This document shows, piece by piece, positions 1-6,467 of a stretch of 6,909 bases of DNA. Source of the DNA: CAZKMM01 sp964592965 (lineage in GTDB: Bacteria > RBG-13-61-14 > DRUE01). The position numbers were made by a program, and so were the translations under genes. The notes under the pieces are model-generated. The model saw only the letters and a list, made by a program, of their open reading frames with translations. It did not search any database and was not told where the DNA came from. Positions within the stretch are counted from its first letter, which is position 1; the number at the start of each line of letters is the position of its first letter. The stretch lies in assembly GCA_964592965.1 (NCBI GenBank), contig CAZQJX010000127.1, positions 1-6,909 of the forward strand, written 5' to 3'.

Positions 1-145
1 TACTACTACCAAATCTATATCGCTATCTTTTCCTTCCTCTCCTTTTGCATAAGATCCAAAAAGCAAAAATCTTTTTTACTCTTAATCCCCTAGCTTCAAG
101 CTCTTTTTTATATTCCCTTACGATAGATAAGACCTCTTTATCCAT
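1..145 (-). pseudogene. Frameshifted, partial minimal nucleotidyltransferase (MNT) domain gene
   Basis: Reading leftwards from ATG at 145-143, the frame gives MDKEVLSIVREYKKELEARG and continues to KKIF, then becomes nonsense and hits TAG. Dropping one base (the G read at plus position 64) restores IFLFGSYAKGEE followed by GKDSDIDLVVV up to the window edge. GSxAxGE...SDIDLVV is the nucleotide-binding and metal-binding signature of the polymerase-beta-like minimal nucleotidyltransferases, the MNT half of many HEPN/MNT pairs. A good ribosome binding site (AAGGAG at 154-159, about 8 nt before ATG) shows that the start is genuine. The rest of the gene, and any HEPN partner, would lie to the left of the window. 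No HEPN gene lies on the upstream (right) side, where nrdJ ends. The extra base sits in a T-rich run (ATTTTTGCTTTTTGG), so either a real inactivating indel or a sequencing error is possible. The family call rests on one motif block; the break itself is clear. Confidence 0.72.
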
Positions 146-275
146 TGAAAAATCTCCTTTGTCTTTTCAAAAATTACCCCTGTCCTTTCACGAGAGAAAT
201 CTTTAAACAACTTTTTCAGGGTTATATACTCTGGCAAAAATTATTATAATGACAAAATCAGCCTAAAGACAAAAT

Positions 276-2804
276 TTACAGGCACTTTGTATATCCGCAC
301 AAGGGGCAGGTAAGGCAACCTTCTTTGTATTCCACAGCGCCACCGCATTCAGGACATTGGGCAATGGTCGCGCCTGGCTCTGAATCTGGCTTGGTCTCTA
401 CCCTTCTCTCTTCTTCCAACTGAGCGGAAATTGGCAGAGGCATCTGGAAGGGCTTGGAGCCATCTTTAGAATAGCTGGGAAATTGCTCAATAGCTTTGGC
501 AATGGCATCTGCGCAGGAAAGAATCTTCTCCCCCTTCCACCAAGCCATCATCGGACAGCGAATTCCTTTAAGCTGTTTGACAATCTCCTCTGCCTTCACA
601 CCTGTGCGAAGCGCCAGCGAAATCAACCTGCTGATCGCCTCTGCCTGACTGGCAGCGCATCCACCAGCTTTGCCCATATTAGTGAACACTTCAAACAAAT
701 GCCCCTGCTCATCCATATTAATGGTGACATAAAGCGTGCCACAGCCGGTGGGCATTTTGCGGGTCATTCCCCAGACAACCTCGGGACGGGGGCGTGGCTC
801 AAGGCGATGCTCTTTTGCCATCTCCTTTCGCTTTTTCTCTTCTTCACGATTAACCTTACCAATGTTCAAAACCTGCTCTTTGCGCGAGCCATAGCGGTAA
901 ACCGTGACCCCCTTACAGCCCAGCTCATAAGCCAAAAGATAAACCTTTTTGATATCCTCTTTGGTAGCATTTTCTGGAAAGTTTACGGTTTTGCTCACTG
1001 CATTGTCAGTGTATTTTTGGAAAGCAGCCTGCATTCGGATATGCCACTCTGGGGTAATCTCCAGGGCGGTGCGGAAAATCCTTTTAACATCATCTGGCAC
1101 CTCGTCAATGCCTTTAAGATTTCCCTGTCTAGCAATCTTCATCATCAGCTCTTCAGAATAAAATCCACGCTCTCTGGCAATCCGCTCAAAATAGGGATTT
1201 ACTTCAACCAGCTCATCTTTATCCATAACATTCCTTATATAAGCAATGGCAAAAATCGGTTCTATTCCGCTGGAACATCCAGAAATGATGGAGATGGTTC
1301 CAGTTGGCGCAATGGTGGTTATGGTTGCGTTTCTTATAGGCGGAAAGCCCTGCTCTTTATAGGTTGAAATTTCATAATTGGGAAAAGCTCCCCGCTCCTC
1401 TGCCAGCTTGATGCTCGCTTTTCTTCCTTCCTCACGGATAAAGCTCATTACCTTCTCTGCCAGCTCAAGTGCAGGCTCAGAATCATAAGGAATGCCCAGC
1501 TGAATGAGCATATCAGCCCAGCCCATTACGCCTAAGCCAATCTTGCGGTTGGCTTTGGTCATCTTCTCAATCTGGGGGATTGGGTATTTATTGGCATCAA
1601 TGACATTGTCAAGGAAATGAACAGCTTTGTGGGTTATTTCTCTAAGCTTATCCCAGTCAACATCTCCGTCCCTCACCATCTTTGCCAGATTAATTGAGCC
1701 GAGATTGCAGGATTCATAAGCAAGAAGCGGTTGCTCTCCGCAAGGGTTGGTGGATTCTATCTCTCCCAAGCTGGGCGTGGGATTATCTCGGTTGATGCGG
1801 TCAAGGAAGATAATTCCTGGCTCGCCGTTTTTCCACGCCTGCTCAACAATCATCTCAAAGATTTCTCTTGCCCGAAGCGTCTCCACCGGCTTTTTGGTGC
1901 GGGGATTAATGGTTTGATAGGTGCGGTCTTCTAAAACCGCTTCCATAAATTCCTCAGTTAGCGCAACCGAGATATTGAAATTGCGAAGAACATTTTGGTC
2001 ATCCTTGGCGCGGATAAAATCCTTTATATCTGGATGGTCCACCCGCAAAATTCCCATATTTGCACCTCTGCGGGTTCCGCCCTGCTTGATTTCCTCAGTA
2101 GCTGCATCAAAAACCTTCATAAAAGAAATAGGTCCGCTCGCCACACCTTTGGTGGAATGAACCACATCGTTCTTGGGTCTAAGTCGGGAAAAGCTGAACC
2201 CGGTTCCACCGCCAGATTTGTGAATTAAAGCTGTGTATTTAACTGCCTCAAAAATGCTATCCAAGCTATCATCAACCGGAAGAACAAAGCAGGCAGAAAG
2301 CTGACCCAGCTCTCTTCCTGCATTCATTAGAGTGGGAGAGTTAGGCATAAATTCAAAGCGAATCATCATCTGATAAAACTCTTCCTCAACCTTAGATATA
2401 TCTGCATCTGGGTCATAGAGCTTATCCACTTCCGCAATGGCACGGGCTACACGATGGAACATCTGCCAAGGTGTCTCTATGACTCTACCTTCCTCATCTT
2501 TGGCAAGGTAGCGCTTTTTTAAAACCAAAAGCGCATTCTTGCTTATGGGAAGGTCCTCATCTGTCTCCACCCTGCGAATCCTTCCTGAAAGCTGATACTC
2601 CTTGAGCTTGCTCTCCGCCAGTTCCCGCAGGGTATTGGAAGGAAGGTCTTTTAAGTTCTGTCGGGAAATCTCCTCCACAACCCCAGAAACAACAAGCTCT
2701 GCCTCTTCACTGGAAAGAAAATGCTCGTTCATAAGCCAGCGGGCAAGTTGAGCAAATTCGCCTGAAAAAACTCCAGCACCTTGTCTCTCATCTCTGGGCT
2801 CCAT
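276..2804 (-). CDS. nrdJ: Class II (adenosylcobalamin-dependent) ribonucleoside reductase
   Basis: Reduces ribonucleotides to deoxyribonucleotides for DNA synthesis, using adenosylcobalamin to generate the active-site thiyl radical; cytoplasmic. Numbering is from ATG 2804 (842 aa). An N-terminal helical region is followed by the ten-stranded barrel. The barrel shows SACF with Cys172, KSGGGTG at 196-202, NPCGEQ with the thiyl Cys355 and Glu357, SCNLG with Cys366, and the phosphate-binding APTGTIS at 499-505. Cys355/Cys366 have the same spacing as Cys408/Cys419 of the Lactobacillus enzyme. A charged linker (about 650-675) leads to a TSCPD domain (about 683-737). The tail has a zinc-ribbon-like set, Cys817/820/830/833, then CGYTKC (Cys836/841), which matches the C-terminal dithiol that re-reduces the active site. 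No ATP-cone is evident at the N-terminus. The open frame extends upstream to a GTG at 2819, but AGGAGG lies inside that extension, so ATG 2804 is preferred. No metal-cofactor subunit gene (nrdB) or activase is nearby, as expected for class II. Confidence 0.96.
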   Translation of the reverse strand: MEPRDERQGAGVFSGEFAQLARWLMNEHFLSSEEAELVVSGVVEEISRQNLKDLPSNTLRELAESKLKEYQLSGRIRRVETDEDLPISKNALLVLKKRYLAKDEEGRVIETPWQMFHRVARAIAEVDKLYDPDADISKVEEEFYQMMIRFEFMPNSPTLMNAGRELGQLSACFVLPVDDSLDSIFEAVKYTALIHKSGGGTGFSFSRLRPKNDVVHSTKGVASGPISFMKVFDAATEEIKQGGTRRGANMGILRVDHPDIKDFIRAKDDQNVLRNFNISVALTEEFMEAVLEDRTYQTINPRTKKPVETLRAREIFEMIVEQAWKNGEPGIIFLDRINRDNPTPSLGEIESTNPCGEQPLLAYESCNLGSINLAKMVRDGDVDWDKLREITHKAVHFLDNVIDANKYPIPQIEKMTKANRKIGLGVMGWADMLIQLGIPYDSEPALELAEKVMSFIREEGRKASIKLAEERGAFPNYEISTYKEQGFPPIRNATITTIAPTGTISIISGCSSGIEPIFAIAYIRNVMDKDELVEVNPYFERIARERGFYSEELMMKIARQGNLKGIDEVPDDVKRIFRTALEITPEWHIRMQAAFQKYTDNAVSKTVNFPENATKEDIKKVYLLAYELGCKGVTVYRYGSRKEQVLNIGKVNREEEKKRKEMAKEHRLEPRPRPEVVWGMTRKMPTGCGTLYVTINMDEQGHLFEVFTNMGKAGGCAASQAEAISRLISLALRTGVKAEEIVKQLKGIRCPMMAWWKGEKILSCADAIAKAIEQFPSYSKDGSKPFQMPLPISAQLEEERRVETKPDSEPGATIAQCPECGGAVEYKEGCLTCPLCGYTKCL

Positions 2805-2810
2805 CTCTCG

Positions 2811-2816
2811 CCTCCT
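2811..2816 (-). promoter_or_regulatory. Shine-Dalgarno AGGAGG that decides the nrdJ start
   Basis: A perfect AGGAGG is read on the minus strand and is followed by the six-base spacer CGAGAG and ATG at 2804-2802. The alternative GTG start at 2819-2817 would put this SD inside the coding region and has no SD of its own, so the protein most likely starts MEPRDERQ. Confidence 0.85.
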
Positions 2817-2831
2817 CACATTATATTGACA
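2816..2831. promoter_or_regulatory. NrdR box (weak second copy)
   Basis: The core CATTATATTG (2819-2828) matches CWATATATWG at nine of ten positions, but the outer bases match poorly. Its start is 30 bp from that of the strong core, close to the three-helical-turn spacing typical of paired NrdR boxes. It covers the presumed transcription start and ends at the SD. Taken alone it would not be called; the spacing makes it plausible. Confidence 0.45.
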
Positions 2832-2837
2832 TATTTT

Positions 2838-2866
2838 TTATTAACATACAATATATTGTGTGTCAA
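2838..2866 (-). promoter_or_regulatory. Sigma-70-type promoter of nrdJ
   Basis: On the minus strand a perfect -35 TTGACA (2866-2861) is followed by a 17-bp spacer and a weaker -10-like TAATAA (2843-2838). Transcription would begin near 2831, giving a leader of roughly 27 nt that carries the AGGAGG. The spacer is filled by the strong NrdR box. The -10 match is partial, so its exact position is inferred. Confidence 0.62.
2846..2861. promoter_or_regulatory. NrdR box (strong copy)
   Basis: The 16-mer ATACAATATATTGTGT differs at one position from the known NrdR operator consensus ACACWATATATWGTGT; the core CAATATATTG is an exact match and a perfect palindrome. It lies between the -35 and -10 elements of nrdJ, where binding of the nucleotide-sensing repressor NrdR would block RNA polymerase. 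No nrdR gene is in the window, so the regulator is inferred. Confidence 0.78.
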
Positions 2867-2870
2867 GAGG

Positions 2871-3067
2871 AAAAATTTGTCAGATATGGAACTTGTTGAA
2901 AAGATTAAGAAATTTTAACAGAAAAATTTGGCAAAGGGTAAAAAGTAAATTTTTAGGCTTTTTCAATTGGCATATCCAGCGTATTTTTTCTAAAGAAGCT
3001 CAAGTTCGGTGGCGATAGCAAGCTATATCCTTTCCGGCGATGTCATCTACTTGTTTTTTTTCAATTT
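2871..3067. other. AT-rich gap between the amidotransferase and the nrdJ promoter
   Basis: No supported gene or hairpin terminator is seen here. Most of the stretch is A/T-rich, and the part nearest the -35 element of nrdJ could act as an UP element. A more GC-balanced patch at about 2985-3050 contains GGCGAT twice as a direct repeat. In the minus frame it reads MTSPERI-stop-LAIATELELL-stop-KKYAGYAN, which looks coding-like but has no SD and two TAG stops, so it is at most a decayed remnant. Confidence 0.4.
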
Positions 3068-3796
3068 TTAAATTATTAAGTCAGAAAGAACCAAAATATC
3101 TCCGTTATTTATTACCAACAGCCTATCAAAAGGAAGCATTTGCCAGTCCTCATCTGTAAGCTGAACAGTTGAGACCAAAATGGCACCGCCATAATCTTTT
3201 TCTCTCCTTAAAAAATAAAGAGGCTTATCATAATAATGACCAAATGCATATAAAACGCTCCCATCAGAAAGCAAGAAGTTTAAAGTGGTGTTTTCTGGTC
3301 GGTAGGTTTTGAAAATTTCTCTCAGGGCAAATTTTATAGCAGGATAAATCCCTCTAATAGGATGATGGATATTGTATGTGGAAAGATAGTTTTGCACCTC
3401 ATCAAGCAGGTAATTAAAAATCTGTTCAGAATCAGTTGTTCCTTGAGAGCGGGGATGAATCTCGGGCGTGGGAACAATCGTGCCGTTGTGGGCAAAAATC
3501 CAGTTTCTGCCACGAAATTTCTGCACAAAAGGATGGCAGTTTTTCTTGCAGGCTTCACCTTTTGTCTTTTTACGAATATGAGCAACAATTATATTGCTTT
3601 TGGCTTTGTTAACTATTTCAAAAAACAGCTTGCTTTCTTTTGCCTTTCTTGCCCGCTTTTTGATTTTAACTTCATTATTCTCATACCAAGCAATACCCCA
3701 TCCATCAGGATTATATTCTGAGAGCTGAGCAAATTCAGGCAGGCTCTTTGTTGCCCTATCCTTTTGAGCGCAACTTAACCCGAAAAGCTCACACAT
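3068..3796 (-). CDS. Class II glutamine amidotransferase, YafJ/GATase_6 type
   Basis: 242 aa, close to the length of E. coli YafJ. The protein starts MCELFG; after removal of the initiator Met, Cys2 becomes the N-terminal nucleophile that hydrolyses glutamine in Ntn-type amidotransferases. Other family marks appear in order: NPDGWG at 29-34, HIRKKT at 73-78 (glutamine-binding Arg region), NCHPF at 86-90, FAHNG at 101-105 (oxyanion Asn/Gly) and GTTDSE at 119-124. No synthetase or sugar-isomerase domain follows, so this is a stand-alone glutaminase domain. The acceptor of the ammonia is unknown, and a hydrolase acting on a related amide is also possible. The start has AAGGAGG nine bases upstream. 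It lies 18 bp downstream of rmuC with no promoter between, so the two genes are probably co-transcribed. No hairpin terminator is obvious after its TAA. Confidence 0.88.
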   Translation of the reverse strand: MCELFGLSCAQKDRATKSLPEFAQLSEYNPDGWGIAWYENNEVKIKKRARKAKESKLFFEIVNKAKSNIIVAHIRKKTKGEACKKNCHPFVQKFRGRNWIFAHNGTIVPTPEIHPRSQGTTDSEQIFNYLLDEVQNYLSTYNIHHPIRGIYPAIKFALREIFKTYRPENTTLNFLLSDGSVLYAFGHYYDKPLYFLRREKDYGGAILVSTVQLTDEDWQMLPFDRLLVINNGDILVLSDLII

Positions 3797-3814
3797 CGTT
3801 GCTGTCCTCCTTGC

Positions 3815-5098
3815 TTATTGCTCTTTTTCAGGTGGTGTTAATAATCTCAGCGTTTGGTCTATAGGCTCAAGCTCTATTATCTCCCTTTCATATTTTCCCA
3901 AATCCCTAAATCTTCTAGCACTAGAAAAAAGTCTTCGTTCAAGCGAGCCAACAGCATCATTATATGAACTCACCGCAGTATATAAACCTTTTCCTATCTT
4001 TTCCAAATGTTCACTGATTATCCCGATGCGCTCGCATAGTTCCTTGCCACGCTCATAAATCGTCCTTACTGCCTGAACCATCTCATGTTGCTTCCACCCA
4101 TAAGCAATCGCCTTAAGCAAAGCAATAAGAGTTGCAGGAGTGCTTAAAACAACATTTCTTTGAAAAGCATATTCAATCAAATCTGGGCTTTTTTCCAATG
4201 CTGCTGAAAGAAAAGAATCATTGGGAATGAATAGCACGACAAAATCAGGCATATCAGCCAGGCGGTGATATTCTTTATCTCCTAGCTTATTAATATGTTC
4301 CTTAACATCATCAGCATGCTTTTGGAGCAATTCATTTCTTTGTGCTTCATCTTCTACCGCGATAGCTTCTAAATAATGAGCGCCAGGTGCTTTTGCATCT
4401 ACTGCGATTTTCCTACCCCCAGGAAGTCTTACAATTAAATCAGGTCTTTTTCTCTGCCCATCAACTTCTTCTGATTTCTGCTCAATAAAATCGCAATAAG
4501 GCACCATACCTGTAATTTCTACAATCCTGCGTAAAGTCATCTCTGCCCAATTTCCACGAGCAAAAGGGGTTTTTAAGGCATTAGCCAAACGGTGGGTCTC
4601 AAGCTGAAGCTGAGATTGAGTGCGAGTGAGGTCTTCTATTTTCTGGTCAAGCTTGCTCACCTCGGTCTTGTATTCACCAAGCATTTGGTTGAGTGGCTTT
4701 AAAAGTTCCTCTATTGCTTGCTTGCGTGCATCTAAATCTTTTACAGATTCAATTTTTAAAGCCTTAAATTTCTCCTCAGCAAGAACTAAAAAATTTTGAT
4801 TATTCTGGGCAAGGGCTTCAGAAGCAAGTGATTTAAAAGTATCAGCAAGCTTTGTCTTTGCCTCTTCTAAAAAAGCTTTCTGTTCTTCAAGCCGAGTTTG
4901 TGCAAGTATTCTTGCCTCGTTTGCTTCCATCAGGCTTTCACGAAGCCTCTGATTTTCCTCTTGAAGATTTGTAATTTGGTTTTTAAGTTCCCGGGTAAAC
5001 TCTTCAGAAGGAAGTTTTGAGCGAAGCAAAAAATAAGCCAAAATCACTACCACTGCTGCGCCGACCCCTACTGCTAGAGAAATCTGCCACCAGACCAT
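3815..5098 (-). CDS. rmuC: DNA recombination protein RmuC homolog
   Basis: 427 aa, membrane-anchored. One N-terminal transmembrane helix (about residues 6-25, VVWW-to-LL region) is followed by RSK, which suggests the bulk lies in the cytoplasm. A long coiled coil (about 30-90, and again about 140-172) precedes the RmuC domain. Within that domain are RGNWAE (181-186), then RPDLIVRLPGG and IAVDAKAP (219-238), whose Asp220 and Asp234-Ala-Lys236 fit the PD-(D/E)XK nuclease core proposed for this family. LFIPNDSF (289-296) and STPATLIALL (319-328) are also conserved-looking. In E. coli, rmuC limits inversions at short inverted repeats; nuclease activity is a prediction. The start is well supported: TAGGAGGT six bases before ATG. 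It is the first gene of a likely operon with the amidotransferase downstream, and is divergent from the DUF58 gene. Confidence 0.93.
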   Translation of the reverse strand: MVWWQISLAVGVGAAVVVILAYFLLRSKLPSEEFTRELKNQITNLQEENQRLRESLMEANEARILAQTRLEEQKAFLEEAKTKLADTFKSLASEALAQNNQNFLVLAEEKFKALKIESVKDLDARKQAIEELLKPLNQMLGEYKTEVSKLDQKIEDLTRTQSQLQLETHRLANALKTPFARGNWAEMTLRRIVEITGMVPYCDFIEQKSEEVDGQRKRPDLIVRLPGGRKIAVDAKAPGAHYLEAIAVEDEAQRNELLQKHADDVKEHINKLGDKEYHRLADMPDFVVLFIPNDSFLSAALEKSPDLIEYAFQRNVVLSTPATLIALLKAIAYGWKQHEMVQAVRTIYERGKELCERIGIISEHLEKIGKGLYTAVSSYNDAVGSLERRLFSSARRFRDLGKYEREIIELEPIDQTLRLLTPPEKEQ

Positions 5099-5154
5099 TT
5101 TTAACCTCCTACTTGTTCTACCTAAATAATACTTTATTTCAGCCTAAAAATTTT

Positions 5155-5183
5155 ATAAAAATAATAACAGACATTAATGACAA
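5155..5183 (-). promoter_or_regulatory. Candidate promoter of the rmuC operon
   Basis: On the minus strand TTGTCA (5183-5178, five of six to TTGACA) lies 17 bp from TTTTAT (5160-5155, four of six to TATAAT). The start would fall near 5148, leaving about 50 nt of leader before the rmuC ATG. In such AT-rich DNA the -10 choice is uncertain. Confidence 0.4.
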
Positions 5184-5193
5184 AACTGGTCAT
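5177..5193. repeat. Inverted repeat ATGAC-N7-GTCAT between the divergent genes
   Basis: Two perfect 5-bp arms (5177-5181 and 5189-5193) are separated by AAAACTG. The repeat covers the overlapping candidate -35 elements of rmuC and the DUF58 gene, so a dimeric regulator bound there could control both. The arms are short, so it could be chance. Confidence 0.35.
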
Positions 5194-5205
5194 CAGCTCT
5201 AATAA
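5177..5205 (+). promoter_or_regulatory. Candidate promoter of the DUF58 gene
   Basis: On the plus strand ATGACA (5177-5182) is followed by a 17-bp spacer and TAATAA (5200-5205), the same -10-like hexamer used by the nrdJ promoter. A start near 5212 would leave about 34 nt before the GTG. Its -35 element overlaps the -35 candidate of the divergent rmuC promoter. Confidence 0.4.
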
Positions 5206-5245
5206 AAATTTTAAATCTTTGCTTTGAAAAGCTAAAATAAAAAAT

Positions 5246-6274
5246 GTGAGCGAGATAAAAAGTTTGAGAAGAATAGAAAAAATATTTTTTCCTGGCTGGA
5301 TGGTCAACCGTAGGGTAAGAATCACCTTGCTCGGCTGGGCATATCTGGGTTTGATTTTTATCTTTGGCTTTTCTGCAATCAACACGGGCAATAACCTTTT
5401 ATATCTTATTCTGGGCATAATGATTAGCCTTTTAATTGCCAGCTTCTGGCTTAGCGAAATGGCAATTACTGACCTTTACATCTCCCGCCAACTTCCAAAA
5501 GAGATTTTTGCTGAGCAAGAGTTTAGATTTCCTTACAGCCTTGCCTGCCAGAGAAAATTCTTTCCCACCCCAGCAATTGAGGTTAAGGAAGAAATTAATG
5601 GCGAGAAAGCAAGTGTTTATTTCCCTTTAGTTCCTGCCAGAAGCTCACAAACGGCTTTTGCTCGCTTAAAAATAAAATCAAGAGGAAGGCACAAGCTAAA
5701 GACCTTTTACATTGAGACTGTTTTTCCATTCGGGCTTTTCAGAAAAATCAAAGCAGTTAACCTACCAGATGAAATTGTGGTCTTACCTAAACCAGCGCCT
5801 GAAAAAGAGCTGATAAATGCAGGTGAAGGCGAGAAGGGATTAATTTCAGGAATACGCAAGGGCAAAGGAGAGGAGCTTTTTGGCTGGAGAGAATATTTTC
5901 CCGGAGATAATCCTCACTGGATAGACTGGAAGGCGAGCGCTCGGCAGATAAAAATATTAATCAAAGAAACCATTGAAGAGCTGGAAAAGAAAGCAATTGT
6001 TTTACTCAATCCTTACATCTGCCAGCTTCCAAAAGGCACGCCTAAAAAAGAAGCTCTTATCTCTCGCTGTGCAGGGCTTTGTAAGTTCCTTATTGAGCAG
6101 GGATGGCTGGTCAGGCTGGAGGTGGGCGGAAGGGGAATTGATTTTGGTGCAGGAGATGCTCAGCTCAAAAAAATCCTTTACTTTCTCGCCCTTTTTGATG
6201 ACCCTGATGAACCCTTTTCAGGAGAGCGCCTCTCTGCCAATCATCAAAATGCAATAAAATTTGAATTAAACTAA
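5246..6274 (+). CDS. DUF58 domain membrane protein
   Basis: 342 aa. Two transmembrane helices near the N-terminus (about 28-46 and 50-70, containing the family-typical AINTGNNLLYLILG) are followed by a beta-rich region with PFGLFR at 161-166. Then comes the DUF58 signature REYFPGD...WIDWKASAR (215-233) and a vWA-like C-terminal fold (IVLLNP, ILYFLALFD). Members are cytoplasm-facing membrane proteins of unknown biochemical role. They are commonly encoded beside a MoxR AAA+ ATPase and a transglutaminase-like membrane protein; neither is visible here. The upstream neighbour is rmuC, divergent, and after the TAA only relic-like sequence remains. The start is uncertain: GTG at 5246 has no clear SD and is the first possible start after an in-frame TGA at 5225. 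TTG 5264 or ATG 5300 (MVNRRVRITLLGW, typical of where relatives begin) are alternatives. Confidence 0.88.
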   Translation: MSEIKSLRRIEKIFFPGWMVNRRVRITLLGWAYLGLIFIFGFSAINTGNNLLYLILGIMISLLIASFWLSEMAITDLYISRQLPKEIFAEQEFRFPYSLACQRKFFPTPAIEVKEEINGEKASVYFPLVPARSSQTAFARLKIKSRGRHKLKTFYIETVFPFGLFRKIKAVNLPDEIVVLPKPAPEKELINAGEGEKGLISGIRKGKGEELFGWREYFPGDNPHWIDWKASARQIKILIKETIEELEKKAIVLLNPYICQLPKGTPKKEALISRCAGLCKFLIEQGWLVRLEVGGRGIDFGAGDAQLKKILYFLALFDDPDEPFSGERLSANHQNAIKFELN

Positions 6275-6276
6275 AT

Positions 6277-6420
6277 TTAATCTCTTGGGAAAAAGCAATT
6301 AAATACAGAAAAGCCTTTTGGATTCCAAGTCTTATAAACTTCCTGCCAAGCCTATTTTTGCTCCTTTTCTTTTTGAGCTGAGCCAAAAACTAAAACCAAA
6401 ATTAAAAGAATAAACCCCAC
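6277..6420 (-). pseudogene. Possible relic of a small secreted protein, interrupted by TAG
   Basis: Reading leftwards from GTG 6420, the frame gives a signal-peptide-like segment, VGFILLILVLVFGSAQ, with a plausible GSA cleavage site. KEKEQK follows, then a TAG at 6354-6352, then 24 further codons, AWQEVYKTWNPKGFS then VFNCFFPRD, ending TAA two bases before the DUF58 stop on the other strand. It lies 47 bp downstream of the response regulator on the same strand. It has no SD at a proper distance from the GTG and no recognised family. The opposite strand also carries an open stretch (KAIKYRKAFWIPSLINFLPS, then a hydrophobic tail) with no start codon, so strand assignment is uncertain. Chance, a decayed gene, or a sequencing error at the TAG are all possible. 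Confidence 0.22.
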
Positions 6421-6467
6421 CTCTGCGTATCATTTTTTATATCTAATTATAAAGCAAAAGGCAATAT

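Noticed and set aside
231..275. Terminator or promoter just after nrdJ
   Set aside because: No GC-rich hairpin with a T-run was found. A TATAAT-like element exists near 243-249, but without a well-spaced -35 element.
483..1367. Long plus-strand open frame (294 codons) opposite nrdJ
   Set aside because: It is fully antisense to strongly conserved reductase sequence, with no recognisable motif. Composition is explained by the codon pattern of nrdJ.
2820..2825. Perfect TATAAT on the minus strand just before the nrdJ SD
   Set aside because: A start from it would begin within or after the AGGAGG and leave no usable leader, and no -35 element is suitably spaced. It is part of the weak NrdR box.
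2871..3067. Cobalamin riboswitch upstream of nrdJ
   Set aside because: No B12-box GCCACTG or surrounding conserved pairing is present. A GCCACCG occurs, but it is isolated and lies upstream of the inferred promoter.
3362..3721. Plus-strand open frame opposite the amidotransferase
   Set aside because: It is antisense to conserved motifs (NPDGWG, HNG) and its product is Cys/Phe-rich with no family features.
5134..5418. Minus-strand frame covering the divergent promoter region and DUF58 5' end
   Set aside because: It is antisense to the DUF58 membrane helices, lacks an SD, and its AT-rich hydrophobic tail comes from the intergenic DNA.
6165..6386. Minus-strand frame overlapping the DUF58 3' end
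   Set aside because: Most of it is antisense to the conserved C-terminal region of the DUF58 protein; no SD or family motif.
6365..6392. TTTTTG...CAAAAA as a bidirectional terminator between the convergent genes
   Set aside because: The stem is six mostly A-T pairs with an eight-base loop and no GC-rich section; too weak to call.
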